From positions 68,204,525 through 68,268,524 of the forward strand of contig CM070500.1 of the NCBI GenBank assembly GCA_036346375.1: 64,000 nucleotides of DNA. The letters run 5' to 3'. Positions 46,153 through 57,839 of this stretch are shown piece after piece (position 1 is the first letter of the stretch; each line of letters opens with the position of its first letter). Origin of the DNA: Guadua angustifolia (lineage: Eukaryota; Streptophyta; Magnoliopsida; Poales; Poaceae). A program made the translations under genes and the position numbers. Below the pieces are notes generated by a model. The model ran no database searches, was not told the DNA's origin, and was given only the letters and a program-made list of their open reading frames with translations.

Positions 46153-47572
46153 CAGTGGCGAATCCAATGTTGGGGCTGCTTAGGGTGCTAACCCCACCTC
46201 CCGCCATTGGCAGAAACCCTAGGACCCCCTATGGCCATATGCCCGTATCCTCCGTGCACAAAAGACATGTCGGCGGCAGGAGTTGGAAAGAAGAAAGCAA
46301 AACTGGGCTGGTGGGTTTAATGAGATACTAGTACTATATGGGCCAACGGGATTAGTTTCAAGGTATTTCACGAGTACAGTGGTGCCGTACTCGGCTGTGC
46401 TCCTTTGTAGCGCCGCCGCTGCATAGGAGAGGAGAAGTGCAGAACAGTCACTTTTGACTTTCGATTGATTCCGCTCCACGCCGCATGGGAGAGATGCACG
46501 GGCCCGTGCTTGGGTGGCCAACTCGCCGGTCGCTGCGGCACCACCGAAGACAGAGTTAGAGTCGAGGGCGGGGCACCGACCGTGCCGGGGCAGGTGGGCA
46601 GCCCAGAAGGCGAGTGCCATCCAGGGGGCTGCGGGCGAGGGAGGTTGCATGTCACGCCGGCACATGGCGTGGGCGACTAGGTGGGGAATGCCAGACCATC
46701 AGGCGTCGGTCGAATCGCTAGAGAAGGACCACGGACTGGAGCTGGAGGAGCCTTGGACCGTCAGACGATGCACTGCTTGGAGGCCAGAGCCTGGGACGAA
46801 CGAATTGCCAGAGGAAGAGCTCGGAGGCCAGAGCCTGAGATGAACGAAACACCAAAGCCCAGTCGTCCAAAGGAGTAGCCGACACCGAGTACTAGTAGGT
46901 GGAGGGAGCCGTGGTCCCGTGGAGGATTACTGGAGCCTGGAGGAGCCTCGGACGAATCGACAAGTGAAGAATATTGATGCAGTGATGCTTGAATACTAAT
47001 GCTCGGTGGCCGCTAGGTATATAATTAAATTGCCTTAATACGACAATGCCTCTCTTTGGCTCTTTTTGATACTGATAATATATTGATTCTTTTTGTCTCT
47101 CCCTGAGTGGCTGGGTCTCTCTAATTCAATTTGTTTGATTACAGTAAACTAAGTTGTGAAAATAAAGAATCAAACATTGCATAATTTTTCTCAATGAAGT
47201 GCAAGTATTAATAACCCACAAACCAATGAGAGCAACATGGCTTAGTAGTCAGCACTAGTGCCTTCGTAAGTTTTATTTCTATTTCTATTTTTATAAGTAT
47301 TCACAAATTGAAATTGCGTCATTAAGTTTTATGTTTTTATCTACAGGTCGAATGATCGATGATCTATCCTCACATATTTATGTCATTCTATCCATTAGCA
47401 AGGTACCACACTTGTTATATTTTGATTATTTACTTTGTTTCCTTTCTATTTATGTATAAATTTGGAATTTGGTTGGCAATAGACCGGTAGATGTACCACT
47501 AATATATTTATTTTGAGTTAGAACTTTGATATAGGAGCCCTTACTCTATTTTCATCCTGAATTCGCTAGTGA
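46153..47572. mobile_element. hAT-type nonautonomous element (about 1,420 bp) with GC-rich cargo
   Basis: The left end CAGTGGCGAATCCA and the right end (read inward) CACTAGCGAATTCA match at 11 of 14 positions. Flanking sequences are GTCATATG (46145-46152) and ATCATATG (47573-47580), an 8-bp duplication with one mismatch. The interior 46,210-46,900 is GC-rich with 65-148-codon frames on both strands and no transposase. It may contain captured host sequence. Confidence 0.7.
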
Positions 47573-47728
47573 ATCATATGTGTTGACAACATGCAACTCG
47601 TCACGCCAAATATGCAGTGAAAAACTACAGAGATACGCGTGAGTGCAGCCAGTTAATCGAAATGACCATATATTCGTTCAGATGCATGCAAGCGGTTAGC
47701 CTTGTTTTGTGGGTCAACAAGCATGCAT

Positions 47729-47742
47729 ACACACACACACAC
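47729..47742. repeat. (AC)7 microsatellite
   Basis: Seven AC units directly abut the start of the LTR-like segment at 47743. Confidence 0.9.
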
Positions 47743-49030
47743 TGAAGGATCGAGATGGCGATCAGAGGGGGGTGAATGATCCTAAAATAAATTTTTTCTC
47801 CACTCAAAAATGCTCCAAACAAGCCCACAACAAAAATCCATAAAAGGAGGCAAAACAAAAGAGGCAGCTTGTTTTGCCAGGCCGGTGCTACCGCTAGAAG
47901 TTCGGTAGCACTAGAGGCCGGTAGCACTAGGCTAGACGGCCGGTAGCACTGGGCTCAAGAACAGCTGAAGAACAGTTCTGAAATAGCCCGAGTCAAAAAG
48001 AAATTTTGAGGCATCTTTTGATCAGTTGGAGAAAATTTTACGAAACTTGGTAGATGTGATCCTAAGGATATCAGGAACTTGTTCCAACCTTTAATCATAA
48101 GGATTGACGTCAAAGTTTCAACCTTTTTCCGTTAGAAGGAAGAACACACCAAGTTTACTGAAAAGTTTAAGAACTTGATCTAAGACTTGCTTGTAGGTTT
48201 TTGATGATCAAGATGATCTTGGATAGCTATCCACATATCATAGCAAGTAAGAACTCAAGTCAAAACTCACAGAAACGTGATTCACAAGAATCACTCACTC
48301 AAGAACAAAAATCAACTTTTCTCAAGAAAAACACAAAGACTTGCCTAGATGATTGGGATATAATCTAAAAAGATTTAACCATCAATCACCATCTTCGGCA
48401 CAAGAAGCACAAGCATGTAGAAGGAGAGGAGACAAATCCAATTTGTGAGAAATTAAATTATGAGAATTTAAATGCGGAATTTAAATGCTGAATTTAAGAT
48501 ATAAAGTAAATGTGTAATGTAAATTCAAACATGGATGAAAATGATTTGCATTTCAAGAAAGGGAGATTTACAAAGCCTCACAACAAAGTGGGCAAAAACT
48601 CAAAGGAGCACAAAACCTCTAAAACCTTTAAGAGGAGAAGGCTACTCCTTCCCCTCTATTTATACTACTCTAGCGCCACCTACCATCCTTGGATGAGTCC
48701 TTCAACCCTAAAGCACTCATCAAGGGCTAAGATTAGCCCACTCACACAGCCATGCAAGCGCTAACCCAAAACCTACACACATAATGGGTTTTTTGTATGG
48801 TTTTCAAAGCATACTATCTAGACTTGCTAACCTATCAACAAGATTGCAATCCTATGGCCCTCATCAATCCGATCAGTGCCTAGCTAGCATTTCATCTATT
48901 CCTTGTCTTCTTGACTTGCCCAGACTCCATCTCCGATCATCTTCTAGTGATCTTCAATCGTCTGGACCATTAACGCTCCTCGTCTAGTCCCACTTGTATT
49001 CTAATTTGGTATCAGGCTTTCTTTTGGGTA
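47743..49030 (-). repeat. LTR-like segment, family copy B
   Basis: The minus strand ends in CACCCCCCTCTGATCGCCATCTCGATCCTTCA, a widespread grass copia LTR end. A TATA-like TATAAATAG lies at 48657-48665 on the minus strand. Three GGTAGCAC/GTGCTACC words occur at 47,880-47,950. It is colinear with copy A at 42195 but lacks a primer site beyond its end, so it is a solo or truncated LTR. The distal boundary is uncertain; the region up to 49,142 has no gene. Confidence 0.6.
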
Positions 49031-49147
49031 AATTCCTCGTTTGAGCCCTATTAGGCAAACTATGGACTCTTCAATTGAGTCATGATGGATTAATTGCATA
49101 GCCTAATAAAATGAGGAGTGAGTTATTTGAATTTGTTTCAAATAACC

Positions 49148-50053
49148 TGATGAGGACATCACCAGCATGGATACGATGAGTGTGACCGCTGCCCCTCCTT
49201 CCTCTCCGGCCGCTCCAATGACTACCGACGCTGCTCCATCTTCGTCACATACGATCGACGCTACGGCATCTTCGTCGCTGAGAGGCCTTAATCCAAAAGC
49301 TCAGCTATTCAAGCCCACATCAACAGACAAGGGCCTCAAACACATACCCCGAGGACAGCCCACGCGTCAAGGAAGGCCCATATGGAAGCCCAAGATGCCA
49401 AAAAGCCCGGTTCGGCCATCCAGCAGCATGCCAACTTCAAACGGGCATAACTCGGGCTCCCGGACTCCGTTTTCAGCGTGCGACCACCCGTTTGAAAGCT
49501 TAGGAGATAAGCTTTCCAATGGATCCAGCCCTACTTACAAATTCACTCCAGAACGATGGAAAAATGCGGAATAATGTCACGGGCCAGAAATTCAGGGTGC
49601 TGCATCACCTCACTTTTGGGCCTATGGCCCATGTATCTTAGGGTTTTGGTGGCCACCGCTGTTTTGGCTGCCCTACACCTCCTGGCCGCCACTATATATG
49701 TGGCCGCCACCGTTCTTTTACGCTGAGGTTTTGTTGTGTTTTTGTAGACCCCTTGTGAGTCCCTCCTCGTGTTCGCGTGTGTCGACTAGACTACCCGTGA
49801 CGAGAAACAGAACCTCACCCTTGTATCTTTGAGATTATTGGATTGGAATTGCTCTTACCTTGTTCTTGCATGTTCTCGGTTGTAGCAGGTACAAGGATCG
49901 ATCGGGTCTTTGATTCGGTTGATCGCCTCGTGTGGTGACGTTGCGATTGCTTGGTTGCTGATCTCGTGGTTAATAGCCGATCCATCTACTTCGTGCGCTA
50001 TCAAACCGACGTATCATTCTCATCAGAAGATCGGGCCGACCTAGTGCGCATCA
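49148..50053. mobile_element. Solo LTR (906 bp)
   Basis: It starts TGATGAGGACATC, ends GTGCGCATCA, and is flanked by the perfect 5-bp duplication TAACC (49143-49147 and 50054-50058). The frame at 49167-49574 (Ser/Pro/Ala-rich, 135 codons) lies inside the LTR and has no recognised domain. No internal region or second LTR is present. It is probably gypsy-type, by inference. Confidence 0.82.
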
Positions 50054-50099
50054 TAACCCGTGTGATACCCTTCCTTGGATTTTTGTGCTTATTTTTACA

Positions 50100-50769
50100 A
50101 GTGGTATCCTAAAACTCTAAATATGACCTATCTTTACAAGTGGTTTATTCTTTTAAGGTCATATCTCAATATTTGCAAAATCTTTGGCTTTCATTCTTTG
50201 AAATAGAAATAACTTGCAATAGTCATATTGAATTTATTTCAAATCATTTTATGACCTACATTCGATTGATTCTCTTGCAAGCTCTACTCTCTAAATTACG
50301 AATGGTGCTTTTTATTTGGCACATGATCTTCCAAGTGATGCATTCTCTCCTAGCTCTCATAATTTACCTCCTTTGGATTGGTTTTCCATTTTTGGTGCTT
50401 AATGCCAAAAGGGGAGAATTAGTGGCATATTAATTCCTCCTTGTGTTTCTTGTCTAAATTACCAAAAGGGGGAGAATTTGTAATTTGCCAAAAAGGGGAA
50501 GAATTAATGTGATTAATTCCTTTGTTGAAATGTTCATTTAAAAAAAGAAGAAAAAAAATCTTAAGAATATAACAAATGGTATAAGTGGTATAAGAGCTTG
50601 AAATTTTTGTTTAAAAGAACAATTTAATGCAAATGGTATAAGAGCTTAATTTCTCAAACTAAATGGTATCAAATGGTATAAAGAGCTCTTGTGTTTAATT
50701 AATCATTGTTTTTCATCTAAATACGGAATTAATATAGGATTTGTCATCAATCACCAAAAAGGGGGAGAT
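50100..50769 (+). other. Residual internal region of an LTR element, with repeated polypurine tracts
   Basis: It begins near a weak primer-site-like TGGTATCCTAAA and ends at a clear polypurine tract AAAAAGGGGGAGA next to TGTAAG. Further AAAAGGGGGAGAAT and AAAAAGGGGAAGAAT copies occur at about 50,410, 50,462 and 50,490. Only about 670 bp remain and there is no gag or pol, so the element is nonautonomous or internally deleted. The frame at 50140-50433 is not recognisable. Confidence 0.6.
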
Positions 50770-52469
50770 TGTAAGTTCAAGCTCTATTGGTTTTGGCGAT
50801 TGATTTAATATTAATGTTCAATCACTGTTTAATGACAAATCTAATCAATATGAGACTAACATGCTTATTGAGTTACATTCTTATTAGTCTCAAATATGGA
50901 TGAAAAATAGAAAACCCAAGGTATGCACTCATATTCATTTCTATTATCTTATTGCATACTTAGGATTCAAGTTAAAGTATGAATGTACCCATTATATTAA
51001 CCACAAAATGTGCATCTTGTTTCCCAAGCCATATATTACATGGATGCACATATTTAGGGGGAGTTCACACTCTAACTTGAAGAGTCAATTTAAATGAAAA
51101 TTTAAATTGAGTTCATTTGTCTTATTAATCATTAAAGAACACTTCATCATGTGTTGATGATGTTCCTTGACTAATTAAGGATAAATGAATAGTTCTTAAG
51201 TATAATGAAGCATGTGTTTCATTATTGTACTTAAGACACATTTAAATCACTCAAATTGATTTAGGTTGTGCTCAATCGATCTAAAGACATCCATTATGTG
51301 TTAATAGAGTGCAAAAGATGATTGAGACAACCATGCATCTTGGACTAACTATTTTAATGAGTTGTGTTTGAGCTAGGTTAAGTCCAAAGATGATTGAGAT
51401 GATGAAAAAGGGACAAGGACGACATCATGAGGTGATGGGCTTCAAGAGAAGATCCCGAAGTGAAAAGAAGGGTGACGATCCCAGGGGAGCGTATGAGTGC
51501 AGATCATAAAGACCCCAAAGGGGATTGCTTCCATGCGGCGATTAAAGGTATAACTAGATAGGCTAAGGACTTTCTAGTCCTTTGAGTCTAGTTTTTATCG
51601 CCGTACTATTAAGAGGGGTTGAGTCCTAGTTTGAGCTTCATCATGTGTTGATGATCTCAATCCCATGTTCACTCGAGCTCAAATTTTACTTGGATTTGGT
51701 TTTTGCATAAGAGTTAACCATTTGGCATCACTACAAGAAAAGTGATTATCTGTGACGAAAACGTCGTGACGTTGTTAACTTTTGTCATGGAAAATCTATT
51801 TTCTGTGACAATTTATTTATGTTCGTCATTAATTGTATCGGTAGCCAAATCATTTATGTACTTTTGTGACGAAACATAAAATTTCGTCATGAAACCATAA
51901 TACAAATCGTCATAGAAAATAAATGGTTGTTTATCTTAGACTAACGCCAAACATAAGTCTGTATTGTGACGATATGCTTTTTCATCACGGAGGCATGGCC
52001 TATCGAGAGGCTATATCTAGAGGGCCCCCTGTCCGAGGTGACCTACTGACCTTGTTGTCTGACTTGGCCTTGTGGAATGTCAGAGTCTATACGTAGTTTA
52101 ATGAAAATATGGCAAAAAGAGGTTAGGTGGAAATTCAAATAGAAATCTACTACACAAAAAAGGTGGGATTTTGCTTTAGAGTTTCTTGATTGCATGTGTT
52201 TTGTTACGAATTCAAGATGCAAAAATTATTTAGATTTATAAAATTGAGATATAAATCATTCTATGGTTAGTCATGTGCATGCAGAGTTTATTTCTAAATG
52301 TTTTTGTAATTTAAAGTTTGATTTAATTTTAGAAATAGAAAAACAAGAAAATTTAGATTAGTTTTCTACTGCCCTCTCGATCTTTTGTGTCATGATTTAT
52401 TCTAATGTATACATTGATTTACCCTATTTTATATTTTTATCTATTTATTTACTCATTTATATATCTCTA

Positions 52470-52935
52470 CGCTCAGAACGCCTCCTTTCTCTTGGTGTCA
52501 CGCTTGCTGTTGTTCTCATGGCGGTTCCTCCCCATCCTCCTCCTCCTCGCGTCGATCTGCGCTCGGCCCGGCCGATCTTGGCTTCGGGCTTCCCTCTCTC
52601 TCTTCTTTCACGCTACTTCTCTTCTACTCACGACGCCTCCATCGGTGCCCCTCGGTCTCCCTCATTATGTCGCCACCTCTAGATCCATGGGATTCGCCAT
52701 CCTCCCGGCGTTGATGGCCTCTCCTTTCTGTCGAGTTAAGTGAATCCAATTCCTTCCCTGTTTTCCTTACTCCTCGGCTCATCCCATTTTCTTCTTCTCT
52801 TTTTCTAGGTTTTACCCTAGCGGTTGCAAAATGGCTTGGGCCCTCGTTGTCGCCAAACCTTACGGCCACCCCTTTGGTTCGCACTCCCCAAGCTAAGTAA
52901 CCGACTCTTCCTTTCATCGATTCCTTCAAATACAC
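52470..52935. other. GC-rich exon-like cargo of the nonautonomous CACTA
   Basis: Plus-strand frames read MAVPPHPPPPRVDLRSARPI and on through an Arg/Ser-rich segment; a minus frame (52624-52935) is also open. The composition resembles a grass 5' UTR plus first exon, and GT-like donors follow. No domain is recognised. Which strand is real is unclear. Confidence 0.45.
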
Positions 52936-54018
52936 AAGCCATGTATTTGATTAACCATGCACCGCCTAGTATGAGTGTGAAATAAATTCTTAGAAGCAAG
53001 AATGTGTCCATGTGTGTTATCCTAATCTTCCCGAGTCAAGTATTTGCATGTGCTTGTGTTATTGATTATTGGATCCTTGATATAGCTAGTATTGGGTTTT
53101 ACTATCTCCTAGTATGTAGGGTTCTGAAATGAGAGCACTGGGGTTTTGAGTGTTCATGTTAAAACAGAGAAGATACTTGATTCGCAGGATTTCTTTTGAG
53201 TGAGTAGTGTAGAAGTTACTCATTTCTGTAGTGAACATATACTAGTTTTACTTTTTGGATTTGAATAGATGTGGTTGAAGATTCTAATTACAAATAAGAA
53301 GTATTTAGAGTTAGACTTCATATGCATAAATTCTGAGTGCTTGTGCTGTGAATTAGCAAAATATGCTCATTATTTCAGACTAGGCCAGCGATAGCCGTTA
53401 TTAATTGATGCAGCTTAAGTCTTAACCGAATGTAATCTAGAGGTAATTAGCTTTCAGATTTTATTTTCTTGTGTTTGATTGTCAGAAATGGAGCCTAGAA
53501 GGTGTAACTTATCTGTCATGTGCCAAAAGGAAGATATGTACATTTGGTTTTGTATCCATTTGTAACTAAATGATGTAAGGTCTTGAAAATAAATCTTTGT
53601 GCCTTGAGATTATAATAAGTTCATACTGACGTTTTGAAATCTAAAGGCAGAGAGCAATGCATGTATTTGAAGATTTGCATATACATGCTTAAGGCATAGA
53701 AAAGACGCTAAGGCTATTTATGACATAGTTAACTCCTTCTCGTATGTGATCCCAATTTAAGTAGGCTGCACGGAGGACATCTTATGTGCTTCACAGTGAT
53801 GTTTATGCCTTCCAAGCAATAGGGTCTCGAGAATATAGTGCACTGTTTTGCTGAAAGAGCACATAAATAATCAGGCTATGTATCTTTCTATGCTTAAATG
53901 ATTCAAGTTCTAGGAATTTCATTTATGTATATTGAATATCATGAATTTTCAGATTAGCAAGTTGTACTTGAATTTGGGTTCGCACATTCTTATTGTAAGG
54001 CATAAGGAGATTGGTAGG

Positions 54019-54044
54019 GTGTGTGTGTGTATATATATATATAT
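54019..54044. repeat. Compound (GT)n(AT)n microsatellite
   Basis: A GT run followed by an AT run lies inside the nonautonomous CACTA. Confidence 0.85.
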
Positions 54045-55949
54045 TTGACACTAAAGTAATATTTGATGCTTGCTGTTTTATGGTGGGGGAGGGGGAGGGG
54101 GGTTAGAGAGCGAGCATGAATGCCTTGAGTTCCTTTGAGTAAAAAATGCTATGTGCTTTCCAACCCTTCTCGCTGAATGCACATTACTTCATTCCTTGAG
54201 TCGAGTTTCAGAACTTATGTGTAGATTGGGGGTGCTGACTCTTGAGCTCAAATCGTGGCAATTACCAGAGTAATTCTCATTGCTCAATTGGGTTCTGTTA
54301 TCTTCATTCACAACTAGTTTTTTCAGATATGAAAAGTCGCTTCTCGTTAGTTTCAGAGGAAATGAATCACTAAACATTTTTCTTTTAAATTGAAAATTGC
54401 ATGCATTGAGCTCTGCATCTTTATGGTTCAGGTCATAATCAAGAACTTGGAATGAACCTTGAGAACTTTGAGCCTCCCATGTTGGGTTCATGCAAAAGGT
54501 ATGATAACCAGATGCCCGGTAGACTTTTATGTCTTTGCAAGTGATAACTGAACCTTGTAAATGTAGTCCTAGTGCAAGGTGTTAGTTCTTTATGTGTTGA
54601 AGAGCTTCTGATTTGGTAGAGTAATCATGAAACATATATCATTCCCTTAGTTACAATTGTGCTAGCTAAATATAGGGTCGAAGAGCATAGAAATTTATTA
54701 CCTTCATCCTTCATTTTTAAGTTAGATAATATATATAGAATTGGAATTGATCAAGCCGTTTTAGCAAGCCTTCCACATGAGTGTAACAGATGCAAGTATG
54801 CTTTATAGCGTAGTGAAAGTGTAATCGAAATGATGGACAATCATCGATGATTTTTTAGTCTGTTTTGTTGTTTTTCGAGTTCAATTCGCTCACCTATCGA
54901 CATTGAATTCGATGCACAACTTATCATTAAAACACAGGATATCCATTACCTTCGAAAAATGGATCCAAAGAAAGCGTCCATTCAGTTTTAAAGATGATCC
55001 TGAATCGGTTAACATTACTCTAGAAGCAAAGCAGAAAGAAACCGGCAGATCCTCGATGAAGGCAAGGGCAAGCGACTGATGTACACATTAGGAATCGAGC
55101 AAAACATCCGAAGCAAGAGATCAAAAGGAAGAACATCTGCTGGAAAAGCTGGATTGGGCATTCTTGGAGACGAACCTCCTCAACATGCACAAACCCGTCA
55201 CAGATAATTCGCCATGACTAAGCTTGCATGGCCGACCTACTATCTTTTGGTTTGGATGATGATTAGAGTCTATTTCTTTTGCAATTTTTTGAGAATTTGT
55301 TTGTGTTGTATGAGATCTGAGGATAGAGATTTTTGAGAGGTTTGAGGTTATGCAGATCTTGATGTTTTGTTAGTTTGTATCAAAGTTTATGATTTGATTC
55401 CCATCTTTTATAAATTTTAGATGTAATTGAATGGATTTGATTACACTATAGTTTAAATGGGTTGTTGATCTGTGCGAATGTGAAATCTGTTTTAATTGAG
55501 ATGTGCGAGTGTTCAATGACGAAAATGCATATCCACGTGGCAATAATCTATGACAAACAATTTTGTCATAAATAAAACGGTCAACGCTCATTTTTAGCCG
55601 ATCGGAGTGTTTTTTTATGACGAATTTAACATTTTTCGTGACGTTTTAGGTATAATTAATGACGGTTATATTCGTCATAGAAGTGACCTCTTTGCTGACA
55701 AAAATGTAATTCGTCATAGAAAAGTTGATTTTTTATGACAAAAATAAGCAATTCGTCATTGAAAACTTTCTATGACGCACTTTCTATGACAAGTTGAATT
55801 TCGTCATAAATTCGTCATAAAAAACCTACAATGACGATTTCGGGACTAACGATGACGAGTTTGGACCGTCATTAAAAATCACTTTTCTTGTAGTGCATGT
55901 ATTGCGAATGTGTTAAGCTTATGCTTGGTTGTTGTTGCATTATGCTCGG

Positions 55950-57620
55950 ATTTGCATGTGTTGCAAAGAAGAAAAGCATATGCATTTGGTTTTCGCATAA
56001 AGCTTTGATTTGCATGTGTTGCAAATAGGATAAGCTAATGCGTTAGCTTTTACGTGAAGTTCACTTTTGCATGTGTTGCAATTGTTGAAGCTTCATATTC
56101 TGTTTTTGTTTGTAAAACAAATCTTTCTCAAATCAAAGTGGTTGCTTGGAGCTAAGTTTTGTATGTGTTGCAAAAGGAGAGAACTCAAGCATGATTTGGT
56201 GTTTATGTGTATGTATGGAGCTAGAGAATTGCATGTGTGCAAGTAGAGAGCTCATACGCTTGATTTGGTTTTAGTGTGGTTGCATGGAACTAGAGAATTG
56301 CATGTGTTGCAATTAGAGAGTTCATGCACCTTGATTTGGTATTGCTTGGAGCTAGACTTTTGCATATGTTGCAAAGAGTAGTGGTCAAGCATGAAATTGG
56401 TTTAATGTGTTATTTGCAAGTTCGTTGTGCGAATAAACTGAGTTCTATGAGTCTGGAATCCCGAGAGCTTGTGAGTAGGGCTTGCAACGGGTGTTTGCAA
56501 GTTGACTGGGTCTTGTGTTGACCTTCACATGGCTAGGGGGATTAATCTTATAGACTCGGGTTTGATTTGCTTAATACGTTTTGCAAATAGATTTTGAGTT
56601 GATTGCGAAATGTGTTTTCGCAAATTGGAGTTGATGTTTGCAAATGTGTTTTGCAAATGAGCTTAGAAGTTTTGTGTTTCAATCCTAGAGTATGTGTTGG
56701 CATTTGCGAATATGTTTTGCAAAGTGTCGGGGTCATGTGTTGATCCTTACATGGCTAGAGGGTTGATCTCATAGTTTCGTGGTTTATTTGTGAAATGTAT
56801 TTTCGCAATTTGGTTGAGATTTTTTGAGCATGAGCTAAGTTGGTGCAAATGTGTTTGGCATAAGTGTATGATCATGTGTTGATCATCTATTGGCTCAAAG
56901 AATAGTGTTTGGTTTTGGAGAAATGATTTTAAGGGTTGAAAATCATGTTTTTCCTGATAGTCTGGTGCTATCGGCGATGGTAGGTTGGTGCTACCGGCCG
57001 ACGGTAGCACCGAGCCCCAGGGCGATGTAAGAAAACCCGAGAGGTTTTTGGGCGGTCAGGTAGTCCGGTGCTACCGCCCATAGTAGCTCGGTGCTACCGG
57101 AGGAGCAGTAGCACCGGTCGAACCCCCGGTGTGATTTTTCCAGAGGTGTATGTTTTTGAGGTCTGGCTTGGGTCCGATGCTACTGGGCTGATGGCCGGTG
57201 CTACTGGCGAGCGGTAACACCGCTCTCAGTTGGCCGGTGCTACCGGATTTCCTGATAACGGCTAGTTTTCTAGCCGTTGGCCTGTAGGCCGGTGCTACCG
57301 GTTCTAATAGGGCGGTAGCACCGGGTTTCCTGGAGTTTTGCCCATCTCGACCCCAACGGCTAGTTTTGGTTTGGAGGCTATAAAAGGAGGCCTTGGGGGA
57401 GCTTGGGCAGTAGCTGGTGTTATTGGTGAGTGTGTAGGAGTTGTATGCATGTGTTGCCCTCTTCCATTTGCTTCTTGAGCTAAGAGTGAGCCCTAATTGC
57501 ATGTGTTGCAATTAGGAAGTGGATTGAGAGCCTCTTGTGCATGTGTTGCACTTGAGGGAGTCCTAGGTGCATGTGTTGCACTAGGTGATCACCGGGAGCG
57601 CATGTGTTGTGCTCGGTGAA
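55950..57620. repeat. Dispersed GCATGTGTTGC hairpin words
   Basis: About twelve copies or close variants of TGCATGTGTTGCA occur near 55952, 56011, 56068, 56161, 56230, 56299, 56361, 57436, 57498, 57538, 57570 and 57600. In several the flanks extend the palindrome, for example CCTAATTGCA..TGCAATTAGG around 57,492-57,516. The spacing is irregular, so it is not a simple tandem array. Confidence 0.75.
56960..57340. repeat. Cluster of GGTGCTACCGG / CGGTAGCACCG words
   Basis: At least ten copies in both orientations occur within 380 bp, several as close inverted pairs (for example 56,985-57,010 and 57,091-57,118). The same word type appears in the LTR-like segments at 42,195-44,130 and 47,743-49,030. 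Confidence 0.8.
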
Positions 57621-57839
57621 GTTCAAGCGAAGGACTCGGCTTGTTACTCTTGGAGGTTGCCGACTCCTAGACGGCGTAGAGCGTCGTGCGCGGGAGCTCT
57701 CAAGAGGATGGTCTTGGTCATACAAAACACATTCCATGTTCATCCCAAGTGCAATGAGAAGTTGTCTTGTGAATGCGATGTGTTGAGTCTAAGGCACATA
57801 AATAGAGTCAATTTTGCTTAATTTTTATTTTAGCACATT

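Larger units (their letters stand above)
51729..55895. mobile_element. Nonautonomous CACTA transposon (4,167 bp)
   Basis: Perfect inverted ends CACTACAAGAAAAGTGATT are flanked by the 3-bp duplication CAT (51726-51728 and 55896-55898). Subterminal TCGTCATAGAAA/TTTCTATGACGA words cluster at both ends. No transposase is present. Interior segments at 52,470-52,930 (GC-rich, Pro-rich frames, followed by splice-like borders) and 54,940-55,210 (exon-like) look like captured gene pieces; the rest is AT-rich and intron-like. Confidence 0.93.
50770..57836 (+). repeat. 3' LTR of a plus-strand LTR element, split by a CACTA
   Basis: It starts TGTAAGTTCAAGCTC directly after a polypurine tract. The early part (AATGACAAA..GAGACTAACATG..AGGTATGCA) resembles the LTR that starts at 63099. 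The CACTA at 51729-55895 interrupts it, leaving about 2.9 kb of LTR. It is rich in GCATGTGTTGC hairpins and GGTGCTACCGG words. The right end, near TTTTATTTTAGCA at 57836, is approximate. Several 60-146-codon frames inside are not genes. Confidence 0.6.

Noticed and set aside
46219..46878. ORFs of 65-148 codons on both strands
   Set aside because: They lie within the hAT-type element and are explained by GC-rich cargo. No protein family was recognised.
48998..49016. Primer-site-like TTTGGTATCAGGC on the plus strand
   Set aside because: The adjoining LTR-like segment reads on the minus strand by its terminal sequence and TATA box. A chance match or older remnant is more likely.
49167..49574. 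135-codon Ser/Pro-rich ORF as a host gene
   Set aside because: It lies entirely inside the TAACC-flanked solo LTR, has no domain, and is best read as LTR sequence.
56960..57340. CRISPR-like repeat array
   Set aside because: The words are only about 11 bp, occur in both orientations with irregular spacing, and sit in a plant LTR.
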